DNA from: Deltaproteobacteria bacterium
Lineage (GTDB): Bacteria > Bdellovibrionota_B > Oligoflexia > Oligoflexales > Bog-1112
Reading direction: 5' to 3'
DNA: 59,474 nt
Assembly (NCBI GenBank): GCA_016186945.1
Contig: JACPKR010000019.1
Location: 1-59,474 of the forward strand
Shown here: one piece after another, positions 7,911 to 17,092 of the stretch
How positions within the stretch are numbered: the first letter of the stretch is position 1
Layout of the letters: every line of letters starts with the position of its first letter
Program-made: the position numbers and the translations under genes
Notes under the pieces: model-generated
What the model saw: only the letters and a program-made list of their open reading frames with translations
Database searches by the model: none
What the model was told of the DNA's origin: nothing

Positions 7911-10900
7911 TCTTAGTAAAGAGATTACCATAATTCTGTCTGTAATTAAAGAACTGGACAACGAGTGAAAGAAAGTATGTCCCCTTCCAGTCAATTTCTG
8001 GAAATTCTTTCTTCCACGAAAGTTGTAAAGCCCAGCATCGCGACGGAGATCCGTACTCAGCAGTGAAGGCTGCCGCATATTCGTTCGGAGGTTCCCGGTT
8101 ATATTTAGTGCGGATACCATACGCCCCACTAAGGCCAATACGGGGTATGAGGGTTGTGGATAGACTGTAATTGCGTGTGAGTGTCCGATTGACGGCCTGA
8201 CTTCCTTCGGTATCGTAGGAAACTTCTTTTTCAATAAGGTAGCCGAGGGCAAGACTGGTGCCGAAAAAGGAAGGTGGGGCGAGTCCGAAGTTCATTTCAC
8301 TGATAGTCTTATCGTATATGTTGTATTTAGAAAACGATGACACACTCCATCCCAAAAGACTAACACTCGCATTGATACGCGCGGGGGACCAGGGTTGGAA
8401 GGCAAGGCCCGTAACACTTTCATTAGCTTCCTCACGTTCCCGTCGGAGCATTTCCTTCTTATAATCGTAGCTCATATTTGCGTCCACATGGAGCAACTGG
8501 GATCGGGACTGTTCTACAGTGTAAACTCCCTGTTCTTCGCTTTCGTCGGCCGGCAGAGAGGATTTTTTGAAACGTTTCATGTAAAGGCTCCGATAGAGTT
8601 CCCATTCCGCCTGCTTTTTATAAAAAAAAGGGGTGTCAGTGGTGGAACCGGAAGGTGCCTGGTACGCAAGGCTCTGTGCCCATGAAGTTTTGTAGGTCCC
8701 CCAATCATGGCTGGTGCCAAAGATGATCCTTTGGTGGGGGATCATCCGTTCTTCCTCGGGAAGCAGCTCGTTATCGAACGTTTCGGGGCTATCCGAATCA
8801 AAGTAAACCAGGGACTGTGAATCCCCCTTGGGCACGAGACCTTGGTCTGAGGGATTGTAAATGGCTTTTGTATGACCGTAGTTACCTTTTCGGACAACCG
8901 AAGGACGCAGGGACAAGGTCATACCCCAGTCCATCTTATGAGTTAGAAAGGTTCGTTCCTCATCCTTCCCATTGTCTAGCGATTTAAGTTCCATGCTTCC
9001 GTCGATGGGGAGGTGGAAGGCTAGCCCGGTCTTCAGAGTTCGAATCGTACTGAAGTCTCCGGGAGATTCACGAACTCTTTCAAAGTCAGATTCGAAGCCT
9101 CGCAGGTTATATCCTGCATTGACAGCCCGCAGTTCCAGTTCTGTAAAGTGATCGAGGCGAAAGATTTGTTTCGTTACGAGCGGGGCGATGATATTTCCTT
9201 TCACCTGGGTCCAATCCCCGGAGTCAAGTTTGACAAAAAGTCTGTCATCGGGAACTTTAGCGAACGCAGAATCTTCGAACAGAGATAATTTCTTATGACT
9301 GAGGGACACTCGCATGTAAAAGGGCTTTGGTTTTTCCCAGAGTGTAAACATCCTCGTACTCATGCGGACGGAGTAGGGTATTTGGTGGCCGGAAAAACGG
9401 TTTTCGAGCGTCATCTGATCGCCCCAACTGCTACCCAGGCCAAGGTAAAAATCGCTGCCATCCATGTGTAATTGCGCTTGGGTGGTGGAAAAAAGGTTGG
9501 GTTGATCTGGCTTAAAGCTCTCCTTAAATCTTTCGAAATAGAGGTCTTGCATATAACGATGATCAGACAGCAGGCGCCCGCTGCTTACAAAAGAAAGACG
9601 TGGGGTGAGAAAGGACTGCCCGCCCCACTCCATTTTGTGACGCCAATCGTTTCCTGGACTTGACATATAGGAATCAAGTCTTTGGGCACAGGTGTCGAAG
9701 TCTTCTTCCTTAAGGCATTTCTGCCAGCCGATATCTGTCCACCATTTCGGATCGTTTAGAAAAGAGGAAGTGTATTGCGAAGCTCGCACAGATGGCAATG
9801 TTTGGCCTTGATGGGTGGCTCTCGCTTGATGGAGTCCATCTTGATAGGATCTTGAAATTTCACGTCGTTCATCTTTAAGTTCCAGCCATTTACTATCCCG
9901 AATTGCTTCTCCCTGGATTTCCCAACCGGAGTAGGTTCGCTGCTGGATTCGATATTCTGTTCCTAATCTTGCGCCTCTCTTCTCCAAGAAGTCGAACGTT
10001 ACCGTCAGATCCTGATCTTTCCCCATGTCGAAGAAGACAGGTTGTGAGTAGACTGACCCATTGAGTTGATTATACCCGAAGGTGGGGACGAGAAGTCCCG
10101 ACTGTCGTTCCCCTTTCACAGGGATTCTAAGGAAAGGCAGATAGAAAACGGGAACGCCCTTAATTTCAATCATCGCGTTATAAAGATCTGCGTACCCTCC
10201 TGAGAAGGTGTCGATTTTATGAGCGCGCATACCCCATGCTGGTGTCTCATCTTCTTCGCAATAGCAGGGGGTCATGACAGCTTTTTCCGCTTGGTAGTGG
10301 CTTCTTTCTGTTCGTGTGATTTTTTCCCCTCGTATGCTCACGTAGCCCCCAGGCAGGGGAGCGTTGACTTTGACTGCCTCCTTCTGACTTTCCGCCCAAA
10401 AGTGTCTACGGTTGAGGATGGATTCCCTTTTTTGAGAACTTGCGTGGGCGAGGATGGGGTTTTCCTGGGCGCTAATGAGTTTGGCTCGCTCCAGCAACAG
10501 AGCGTAGTGAACGATGATGGTACTCCGTTGAGAAACGGGTCCGTCGCGGAAGGAGTTTCGAAGCTTCCCCTTTTTTTCTTCGATTTCCTGCATGCGTATT
10601 TGGCGTTCGGCCTCGAAGTTCACTTCTTGCGGGGTCACACCCAGGACTTTCTGAGAAAGTTCCTGAACCCTCTTGGGATCGTTGGCTATCAGGAAGGCAT
10701 TGCTGATATGGAAGTCGTCGGTGTCGTAGTTGTAGAGCAGGTCATCACCTCCCATCACTTGACTAGCGTTGACGACGAACACATGGCCTTCTGCTTTGAA
10801 GATGGACTTCGTGCGGTCCAGGCTAAGGTGGTCGGCCCAAACGAGGTTACCACCCATCATGGCTACGACATTGCCATCAAAGATTTGCTCCTTGCCTTCT

Positions 10901-11049
10901 CTGTCAAAACTGGTTGAATTGGCGTCGAAGAAAAGCTTGGGAATCTTCGGAAGCTCCTGCTCTGCAACAGGTTTTTTTTCATCAGCGATCAATTGCCTGG
11001 CGTTGAGAGACAAAAGAAGTAGGAGCGCGACCCAGCAGTACGTTTTCAC
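7873..11049 (-). CDS. lptD: LPS-assembly protein LptD
   Basis: Outer-membrane translocon for lipopolysaccharide. The GTG at 11049 gives a standard signal peptide (KTYCWVALLLLLSLNARQL); an ATG at 11103 would add 18 residues. An OstA/LptA-like jellyroll follows (FDGNVVAMMGGNLVWADHL, about residues 55-130). Then comes a charged insert, and then the barrel, opened by GVPVFYLPFLRIPVKGERQS and SGLLVPTFGYN, both typical of LptD. At about 1058 residues it is longer than the E. coli protein (about 780). The start overlaps the end of folC, so it is probably the last gene of accD-folC-lptD. Confidence 0.93.
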   Translation of the reverse strand: MKTYCWVALLLLLSLNARQLIADEKKPVAEQELPKIPKLFFDANSTSFDREGKEQIFDGNVVAMMGGNLVWADHLSLDRTKSIFKAEGHVFVVNASQVMGGDDLLYNYDTDDFHISNAFLIANDPKRVQELSQKVLGVTPQEVNFEAERQIRMQEIEEKKGKLRNSFRDGPVSQRSTIIVHYALLLERAKLISAQENPILAHASSQKRESILNRRHFWAESQKEAVKVNAPLPGGYVSIRGEKITRTERSHYQAEKAVMTPCYCEEDETPAWGMRAHKIDTFSGGYADLYNAMIEIKGVPVFYLPFLRIPVKGERQSGLLVPTFGYNQLNGSVYSQPVFFDMGKDQDLTVTFDFLEKRGARLGTEYRIQQRTYSGWEIQGEAIRDSKWLELKDERREISRSYQDGLHQARATHQGQTLPSVRASQYTSSFLNDPKWWTDIGWQKCLKEEDFDTCAQRLDSYMSSPGNDWRHKMEWGGQSFLTPRLSFVSSGRLLSDHRYMQDLYFERFKESFKPDQPNLFSTTQAQLHMDGSDFYLGLGSSWGDQMTLENRFSGHQIPYSVRMSTRMFTLWEKPKPFYMRVSLSHKKLSLFEDSAFAKVPDDRLFVKLDSGDWTQVKGNIIAPLVTKQIFRLDHFTELELRAVNAGYNLRGFESDFERVRESPGDFSTIRTLKTGLAFHLPIDGSMELKSLDNGKDEERTFLTHKMDWGMTLSLRPSVVRKGNYGHTKAIYNPSDQGLVPKGDSQSLVYFDSDSPETFDNELLPEEERMIPHQRIIFGTSHDWGTYKTSWAQSLAYQAPSGSTTDTPFFYKKQAEWELYRSLYMKRFKKSSLPADESEEQGVYTVEQSRSQLLHVDANMSYDYKKEMLRREREEANESVTGLAFQPWSPARINASVSLLGWSVSSFSKYNIYDKTISEMNFGLAPPSFFGTSLALGYLIEKEVSYDTEGSQAVNRTLTRNYSLSTTLIPRIGLSGAYGIRTKYNREPPNEYAAAFTAEYGSPSRCWALQLSWKKEFPEIDWKGTYFLSLVVQFFNYRQNYGNLFTKINQRNKPEPGVL

Positions 11050-12376
11050 CTGCGAATGCGCTTGGGTATGCTTGAAAATAGTCAACGACTTGTCCCACTG
11101 CATAAAACGATCCACAAACGGCCATGGGCGAGGGCAAGGACTTCGCGACACTTTCCCAAAGATGCGAGAACCGTTCAAAAACAACTATATCCCTGTCGCG
11201 TGGAAGTACGTCTTCTGAAATCGATCGCTCATGATCTATCTTAAATATCATAAAGGGATCGATGACTTCACGCAAAAGCTCAATCATATGCCTTACGTCC
11301 TTATCTCGCAAAATCGAGATAAGACCGGGTATACGTTTTCCCGCGCAAATGACCCTCTGAAGTTTTAGGGATCTCACGAACTCCTGCACCGATGCAACGT
11401 TGTGACAAACGTCCAGGTGAAGGTCCCAGGAGCGGTCCTTTCCTTCCACATGTAGGATCTGTGATCTCCCCAAGAAGGATGGGGGCCATAATCCCCGTTG
11501 CTCATCGAAAGCGTCTATTGCTCGCAGTCCTACCTTTGCAGGCACGTTCCTAAGTGTCAACACTTCCCAAAACATGGCTGTTGCTAATGCAAAATTGTCT
11601 TTTAGAGCGGGGGCTTTGTTGTCCAACCACCGGGGCAGTTCGTACTCGATAGGAAGAATCCCGTCAATCGTGACAAAGCCTTTCTCTCCAGAGAGTCCGA
11701 AGTGATTTCCCTGACGACGAAGATGAAATGCCTTCTCCCTCTGTTCCTGAGCGAAAGCTGTAGCTAAACCCTTGGCATCTTCACTTTTTCTGGATTCTCC
11801 CCAAAAAAGCGGACGTCCTCTGCGCGCGATCCCCAATTTTTCTCGCATGATCTGAGGCAGGTCATTTCCGAGCCATTCCTGGTGATCATAGTCCACCGAC
11901 ACCACACAGGACGCAATTGGCTCGACCACGTTCGTTGCATCGAAACGTCCACCCATACCCACTTCCATGACCAAAAATTCGCAGCGATGCTTGAGAAAGA
12001 CTTGAAGAGCCAGCAGGGTTGTCAGTTCAAAGAACGTCAGCTCCCGGTAAATGTCTCCTGACAAAGTTCCCTTGAGAGTTTGCATTTCCTCCAGGAGTTC
12101 GTCCATTGTGACAAAATGATGGGTACACTGGATCCTTTCATTGAAATGCAGGACATGAGGAGACGTGTAAAGGCCGCACGATACACCGGACAAGGAGAGC
12201 AATCTGGCAAGGAATCCTGCTGTCGAACCTTTTCCGTTTGTCCCACCTATCAAGAGGCAAGGTGGAAGTTTAGGTAAAAAAGCTAGTTCATCCATGGCTC
12301 TCCTCATCCTGGAAAGTCCTGGTCGCATTTTTGTCGAACTTTTATTTGCGTAGAGTTCTAGAAGATCCGGAATCAT
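10982..12376 (-). CDS. folC: Bifunctional dihydrofolate/folylpolyglutamate synthase
   Basis: Cytoplasmic ligase that adds Glu to dihydropteroate and to folates. The P-loop GGTNGKGSTAGF is followed by GLYTSPHVLHFNERI, both diagnostic of FolC, then by the Mur-ligase-type middle domain (EVGMGGRFDATN, SVDYDHQEWLG) and a C-terminal Rossmann domain. The ATG overlaps the accD stop codon (ATGA-type overlap at 12373-12376), so the two are translationally coupled. The pairing accD-folC is common in proteobacteria. The C-terminus overlaps the lptD start. Confidence 0.95.
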   Translation of the reverse strand: MIPDLLELYANKSSTKMRPGLSRMRRAMDELAFLPKLPPCLLIGGTNGKGSTAGFLARLLSLSGVSCGLYTSPHVLHFNERIQCTHHFVTMDELLEEMQTLKGTLSGDIYRELTFFELTTLLALQVFLKHRCEFLVMEVGMGGRFDATNVVEPIASCVVSVDYDHQEWLGNDLPQIMREKLGIARRGRPLFWGESRKSEDAKGLATAFAQEQREKAFHLRRQGNHFGLSGEKGFVTIDGILPIEYELPRWLDNKAPALKDNFALATAMFWEVLTLRNVPAKVGLRAIDAFDEQRGLWPPSFLGRSQILHVEGKDRSWDLHLDVCHNVASVQEFVRSLKLQRVICAGKRIPGLISILRDKDVRHMIELLREVIDPFMIFKIDHERSISEDVLPRDRDIVVFERFSHLWESVAKSLPSPMAVCGSFYAVGQVVDYFQAYPSAFAGENVLLGRAPTSFVSQRQAIDR

Positions 12377-13227
12377 ACGTGCAGGTCATGTTTTTGAAGA
12401 AGGATATCGAGGATTTGAGCGATACGACTTCTCAGGGTACTGCGGTGGCAGATCAGATCGAGCATACCGTGTTCCAGAAGATATTCCGAGCGTTGAAATC
12501 CCTCGGGCAAACTTTGACCGATCGTCTGTTGAATAACCCGGGGACCTGCGAAGCCGATAAGTGCTCCCGGTTCTCCGATATTAACATCACCGAGAAGTGC
12601 GTAGCTTGCTGCTACTCCTCCGGTTGTTGGATCTGTCAGCACGGAAATCATTGCTCCCCCTTCCTGCCGCAACTGTGCAAGCGCCGTGCAAGTTTTTGCC
12701 ATCTGCATCAAGCTTAATAAACCTTCCTGCATGCGTGCTCCTCCTGAGGAAGAGAAAATGATCGCAGCCTGCTTTTTTTCCTTTGCGCGCTCGAAGAGTC
12801 TCTTGATCTTTTCTCCGACGACACTTCCCATACTACCTCCCATGAAGGCGAAGTCGAAAACTCCCACTTGTACGGGCCGTCCCTTCAAGGTTCCTTCTCC
12901 GCACAGAATCGCGTCTCGTTGCAGTGTTCTGAGAAAATAGCTTTCAAGTTGCACGGAATACGCTTTTTTCGCAACGAAATTCAAAGGGTCAGAACTGACA
13001 AGATCCTGATCACAGGGTTGAAAACTTAGAGGATCCAAGAATTTTTGAAGACGCTCAGAAGGTGAAATGGGAAAGTGATGTTGGCATTTCAAGCAAACGT
13101 TTAGGTTTGATTCAAAATCTTTTCTATAGATGATTTCCTGACACGCTGAACATTTCACCCAAAGACCAGGAATATCTCGTCGTGTACTCTTCGTCAGAGG
13201 AGCTTTGTTAATCTTTGACCAAGCCAA
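12373..13227 (-). CDS. accD: Acetyl-CoA carboxylase, carboxyltransferase subunit beta
   Basis: Transfers the carboxyl group from biotin to acetyl-CoA in the first step of fatty acid synthesis, together with AccA. The N-terminal zinc ribbon has two CxxC pairs (VKCSACQE and VCLKCQHHF). The crotonase-like core shows GVFDFAFMGGSMGSVVGEKI, IIFSSSGGARMQEG and TDPTTGGVAASYA, all typical. The start is TTG behind GGGAGGTG. The length, 284, is normal. It heads the accD-folC-lptD operon; accA is not in the window. Confidence 0.96.
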   Translation of the reverse strand: MAWSKINKAPLTKSTRRDIPGLWVKCSACQEIIYRKDFESNLNVCLKCQHHFPISPSERLQKFLDPLSFQPCDQDLVSSDPLNFVAKKAYSVQLESYFLRTLQRDAILCGEGTLKGRPVQVGVFDFAFMGGSMGSVVGEKIKRLFERAKEKKQAAIIFSSSGGARMQEGLLSLMQMAKTCTALAQLRQEGGAMISVLTDPTTGGVAASYALLGDVNIGEPGALIGFAGPRVIQQTIGQSLPEGFQRSEYLLEHGMLDLICHRSTLRSRIAQILDILLQKHDLHV

Positions 13228-13303
13228 GACCCACCTCCCATTTTTTTGTCATTGCACCGGCTGACCCAGCTGTTAAGATGTAACACAAACATAAGGAACA
13301 AAA

Positions 13304-13672
13304 ATGAGCTGTCATCGGTGCCCTCATCATGTTCGTCACGGACAGATGACGAAGGATGCTAAGACCTTACAGTTTAGAGATTTGTGTGGCCTTAAATTGA
13401 AACGTCTTCAGGATCACGAAGGCCTACAGAAAAAACCAAAGGGGCGTGGTAGAGGATATGGTGCCGATGCAAGGTTCAAAAAACCACTTGCCAGCAAAAA
13501 CACTGAGTGTATTCACCATCCTTTCCCTCGATCCTTCGACTATTTCAATTGCATCGTATATCAAAAAACATTTTCGACAAATGGACTTCGCAACAACGTC
13601 GTCCCTACCAAAGACATTCATTATTCTGAAACCATATCAAATGTGTCCGTCACTGATCTCGACTTTCTATAG
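13304..13672 (+). CDS. Small Cys/His-rich protein, possible zinc binder
   Basis: The ATG follows AAGGAAC. The first 30 residues hold CHRCPHHVRHG and a later LCGLKLK, and the C-terminal half has CIHHPFPRSFDYFNCIVYQK, so Cys and His are clustered as in small zinc proteins. The middle is basic and Gly-rich (KKPKGRGRGYGADARFKK). There is no signal peptide. It fills the gap between the divergent accD and the opposing secDF. A competing frame from 13446 looks less protein-like. I do not recognise the family, and the coding status is likely but not certain. Confidence 0.5.
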   Translation: MSCHRCPHHVRHGQMTKDAKTLQFRDLCGLKLKRLQDHEGLQKKPKGRGRGYGADARFKKPLASKNTECIHHPFPRSFDYFNCIVYQKTFSTNGLRNNVVPTKDIHYSETISNVSVTDLDFL

Positions 13673-13677
13673 GGATC

Positions 13678-16392
13678 CTAAACCGTTGATCCAGCAACTT
13701 TCTTAACATTTTCCTTACGGCGTTTTCTCCAGTCTTCCATCCAGATCACAAAGTTGCTAGCTACGAAAATGGAGGACAATGTTGCGACGACAACCCCGAT
13801 CGTCATAGCCATGGCAAAATCCCATATCTGTCCCGTTGCGAAAACAAGGAGACCACCCAAGGACAGAGCCACAGTCATTGATGTGTTGATGGAGCGTGTG
13901 AGTGTCTCGTTTAGTGCAAAGTTTACATTTTCCCTGAGGGTTCGTCGGGGGTTTTCGTCGATGTTCTCACGTATCCTGTCGTAAATTACGATCGTATCGT
14001 TCACCGAGTAACCGACGACGGTTAGGAAAGCCGCAACCGCGACAAGATCAAACGAGGCCCAGAAAAATACGTAAAAACCCGCCATGACAAAAACGTCGAG
14101 GAACATTTTCACCATTGCCCCAGGGGCAAATCGCATGTCGAAACGAAACGCAATATAAATAAGGATAGCGAGTATCGCGTATAGAACTGACAAGATCCCT
14201 TGGTTGCGCAAGTCTTTTCCCACTTGGGGGCCCACAAACCCGACTTGTTGAATCTCAGGCCCGAAGGACTGAAGCTTTTCGAGCAGAGCTGTTTTGAATG
14301 CAATGAACGTATCGGAGGCAGAGGCTTTCACTCCCCCTGCATCCTCCTTACTTTCTTCATAACGAAGGAGGTAGCTCCTCTTTCCGCCTTCCAAAGCTTG
14401 AAGGCTCAAGCTGTCGATTTTGGCCTCTTCGGCAAGACCACGAATCTTGTCCGGTTCTATATCCTGAGCAAAACCGACTAAGACTTCTGTCCCACCCGCA
14501 AAGTCAACTCCAAAATTCATGCCCCTGAACGCGGCCGTCCCCAGCACCGACGCAGCCAAGAAGACGAAGATCCATGTCGCAGGTCGTGTCACGTTTAGAT
14601 AGTTGAATCTGAAAATTCTCGCTTTCATCGCCTGTATACCACCGAGCCAATCTTTTACGTTCTTTTCAGCAACTTTGCCGAGGACGATATCAAACATGAC
14701 TCGTGAACAATAAAGCGAGGTAAACATAGAAACAAGAAGGCCAAGAATCAAGGTGATCGCAAACCCGCTAATAGGTCCGGACGTATTGGTTTCCAAAAGC
14801 ACGACGGCAGCGATCAATGTCGTTAGGTTAGAGTCGACGACGGTTGAGGTGACTTTCTTGAAACCCAGCTCGACTGCTTTGCGTGGATGCTTACCCTCTC
14901 GCAACTCCTGACGTATCCGCTCGTTGATGAGCACGTTGGCGTCCACAGCCATACCAAGGGATAGCACAAAGCCCGCAATTCCAGGCAATGTTAACGCAAA
15001 GCCAAAACCAGCCATGAAGGCCAGAAGGAAGAGAGCGTTCAGCACTAAGGCAAAACACGCTATCGCACCCGGTCGGCGGTAATAGAGCACCATGAAAAAG
15101 AGGACGAGAAGAAGGCCCACCAATGCCCCTTTGACACCTTGCGTCGCTAACTCCGGACCAAGGGTTGCTCCCACTTGTCGCTCTTCCAAAACCTTGATCG
15201 TCGCGGGGATAGCACCAGACTTAAGTATGAGGCTGAGTTCTTTGCCTTCCTCCATGACATCGTTATAACTTCGCCCACCGCCGAGAGTAATCCTCGCGTT
15301 GCCTCCGGGGATACGCTCTTGAATATTCGGCGCAGATTCGACGACATCATCAAGAATGATCGCCAACCTTTTCCCGACATTATCGCCGGTAACTTCAGCA
15401 AAGCGTTTTCCGCCCGAAGCGTTGAGTTTCAGACTTACAAATGGTGTGGGATCTAGCTGTGTCCCGGGAAGGATGGACGCGTCCTGAATGTCATCCCCTG
15501 TGATTTCTGTCGCAGCGTGGACAACATAAGAGGTCCAAGAGTATTTCGCACCTTCTCCAAGCTGCTTTTTCGAGAACAGGAGTTCCCGATCATCGGGCAC
15601 GTGTGCTTGAAGATAGGCCCTCAGATCGTCCCGACTTTCGGAACTAAAGGAGAGCTGTCCCTCATTGTTGGCGTCGCTGATTCCTTCCGGGTGCTTCGTC
15701 CCCCGCAGCTTGTCAAAGCCGATGAAGGTGTCGTCCACGATTTTGAACTTAAGTTGCGCTGTTCGGCCCAGAAGCTCCTTAGCACGTTCAGGATTTCGGA
15801 AGCCTGGGAGCTGCACGAGTATGTTTCCATCCGCTCGGCGATTAATCATGGGTTCCGTGACGCCCCAATGGTCAACCCGGCTGCGGATCACTCGCTCAGC
15901 TTGTTCCAAAGCACTCTGGGCGATTTTCTCCTTCTCTTTCTCGCTATAGCCGAAGTGCATCTCCAGTTCATCGCGATGTAATTTATTCAAGTAAGGGAAT
16001 TCATTGTGTAAAGCTTCATTAAATGCCCCAGCGTCCTGTTCGCTTAGCAGACGAACAACCAGCACACCTTTTTCCTTGGACACAAAGGCGGTCTCGACAC
16101 CGAGGTTCTTATCCTTTGCCCAGCGCGTAACTTCCACAGCGGCCCGACCCAGCCGGTTTTCAATTGCCCCCTCAGTACTCACACCGAGAGCAAGCTGCAC
16201 CCCTCCTTGCAAGTCCAGCCCTAGCTTGATGTGGTTTTGAGGAAGCCACGTTGGGACGTGCTTTAGAAATTCATCCTGATCGTTGCGTACAGCGATCGGC
16301 TGCAAAAAATAGATGATGGTAGGGGCAACGGCGTATGCCGCCGCCAGGGTGAGGATCGTGATAAAAATGGCACGCCATCGGATGGGTTTCAT
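13678..16392 (-). CDS. secDF: Fused protein translocase SecDF
   Basis: Inner-membrane proton-driven partner of SecYEG. SecD part: one membrane helix, DLQGGVQLALGV, the large periplasmic domain with GVTEPMINRRADGNILVQLP, GGNARITLGGG, then the helix block with GMAVDANVLINERI and ELREGKHPRKAVELGFKK. SecF part, from about residue 590: FRFNYLNVTRPATW, GVDFAGGTEVLV, and GYSVNDTIVIYDRIREN. Both halves are complete in one chain of 904 residues, as in Bacillus, while many proteobacteria keep secD and secF apart. The start follows AAGGAAG. No yajC is seen next to it. Confidence 0.96.
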   Translation of the reverse strand: MKPIRWRAIFITILTLAAAYAVAPTIIYFLQPIAVRNDQDEFLKHVPTWLPQNHIKLGLDLQGGVQLALGVSTEGAIENRLGRAAVEVTRWAKDKNLGVETAFVSKEKGVLVVRLLSEQDAGAFNEALHNEFPYLNKLHRDELEMHFGYSEKEKEKIAQSALEQAERVIRSRVDHWGVTEPMINRRADGNILVQLPGFRNPERAKELLGRTAQLKFKIVDDTFIGFDKLRGTKHPEGISDANNEGQLSFSSESRDDLRAYLQAHVPDDRELLFSKKQLGEGAKYSWTSYVVHAATEITGDDIQDASILPGTQLDPTPFVSLKLNASGGKRFAEVTGDNVGKRLAIILDDVVESAPNIQERIPGGNARITLGGGRSYNDVMEEGKELSLILKSGAIPATIKVLEERQVGATLGPELATQGVKGALVGLLLVLFFMVLYYRRPGAIACFALVLNALFLLAFMAGFGFALTLPGIAGFVLSLGMAVDANVLINERIRQELREGKHPRKAVELGFKKVTSTVVDSNLTTLIAAVVLLETNTSGPISGFAITLILGLLVSMFTSLYCSRVMFDIVLGKVAEKNVKDWLGGIQAMKARIFRFNYLNVTRPATWIFVFLAASVLGTAAFRGMNFGVDFAGGTEVLVGFAQDIEPDKIRGLAEEAKIDSLSLQALEGGKRSYLLRYEESKEDAGGVKASASDTFIAFKTALLEKLQSFGPEIQQVGFVGPQVGKDLRNQGILSVLYAILAILIYIAFRFDMRFAPGAMVKMFLDVFVMAGFYVFFWASFDLVAVAAFLTVVGYSVNDTIVIYDRIRENIDENPRRTLRENVNFALNETLTRSINTSMTVALSLGGLLVFATGQIWDFAMAMTIGVVVATLSSIFVASNFVIWMEDWRKRRKENVKKVAGSTV

Positions 16393-16545
16393 GGAACTTC
16401 CTTTTTCTTGGCTGAGAACGAGTCGCGTAAATGTCGATCTCGATCTAAAATGAAAAGACTAAAATATACCAGTAAGGGAAACTTTATCAAGGTCAGTCCC
16501 ACTGCGGCGGAATATGGGGAAGAACATCAGAAAAAAGGACGTAAA

Positions 16546-16881
16546 ATGAAACCATCTTGGCTCCTAGTTCTTTTTCTTGCCATTTCCTGCAAGGAAAAGA
16601 CGGAAGAGGACAAACCCTACTTTTACACCACAGAAGAACAGAAGCTTCTCAAGACGCGAAAAGAAAAATGCGAAGCCGACCCCAAGATGCACTTCAGTGA
16701 TAGCTCGGAAACATGCGTGGATATCCTTGAGCGAGAGAAGAAGCAATGCGAAAGCCAGAAAACCACAAAATGGGATGAAGAAAAGCGGGAGTGCGTGTCC
16801 GACCCTGTCGCAGTGGACGTTCTCAGGGAACGTGAGTGCATTAGAAAAGGCAAAACGTATTCCGACGGCTTCTGCCAATAA
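16546..16881 (+). CDS. Small Cys-rich lipoprotein
   Basis: ATG 16546 follows AAAAAAGGAC and gives the lipoprotein signal MKPSWLLVLFLAISC. The mature part is about 95 residues, strongly charged, with Cys in a repeated pattern: C-x8-10-W-x5-C-V then C-x4-K-x-Y-x-D-G-x-C. The same arrangement occurs in the N-terminal half of the LRR lipoprotein at 41696, so they share a small disulfide module. The longer upstream frame is not needed. The next element is a family A repeat that begins at the stop codon. Confidence 0.65.
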   Translation: MKPSWLLVLFLAISCKEKTEEDKPYFYTTEEQKLLKTRKEKCEADPKMHFSDSSETCVDILEREKKQCESQKTTKWDEEKRECVSDPVAVDVLRERECIRKGKTYSDGFCQ

Positions 16882-16883
16882 CT

Positions 16884-17016
16884 ATAGTATTTGGGAAAAA
16901 GAATTTGTGGAGAGGACCTTTTTTGAAAAAAAGTTCCCCTCCACACCTCCCCCCAAAAAACTTTAAATACTGAAGTTTTTGAAAAGGGGGTTGGGGAAAT
17001 ATTTTTTTCAAAAAGG
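16884..17016 (+). repeat. Family A repeat, degenerate plain-core form (copy A2)
   Basis: Starts at TAGTATTTGGGAAAAAG, directly after the lipoprotein stop. The core is the non-palindromic type (CTCCCCCCAAAAAACTTTA), and the right side decays after TTTTTTTCAAAAAGG. It may serve as a terminator between two genes on the same strand. Confidence 0.75.
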
Positions 17017-17092
17017 CAGGAAAGCACATGAAAAAACCCCTTAAGTTACAAATAGGAAGATCCGACAAGAGTAATGTTTAAAGTGAGGGGCC

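Noticed and set aside
10219-10917. 232-residue plus-strand frame opposite lptD
   Set aside because: Antisense shadow of a strongly supported lptD; Cys/Phe-rich composition is not protein-like.
13446-13706. Alternative plus-strand frame near 13.5 kb
   Set aside because: It starts inside the Cys/His gene, lacks a good SD and runs into the secDF end; kept only as an alternative there.
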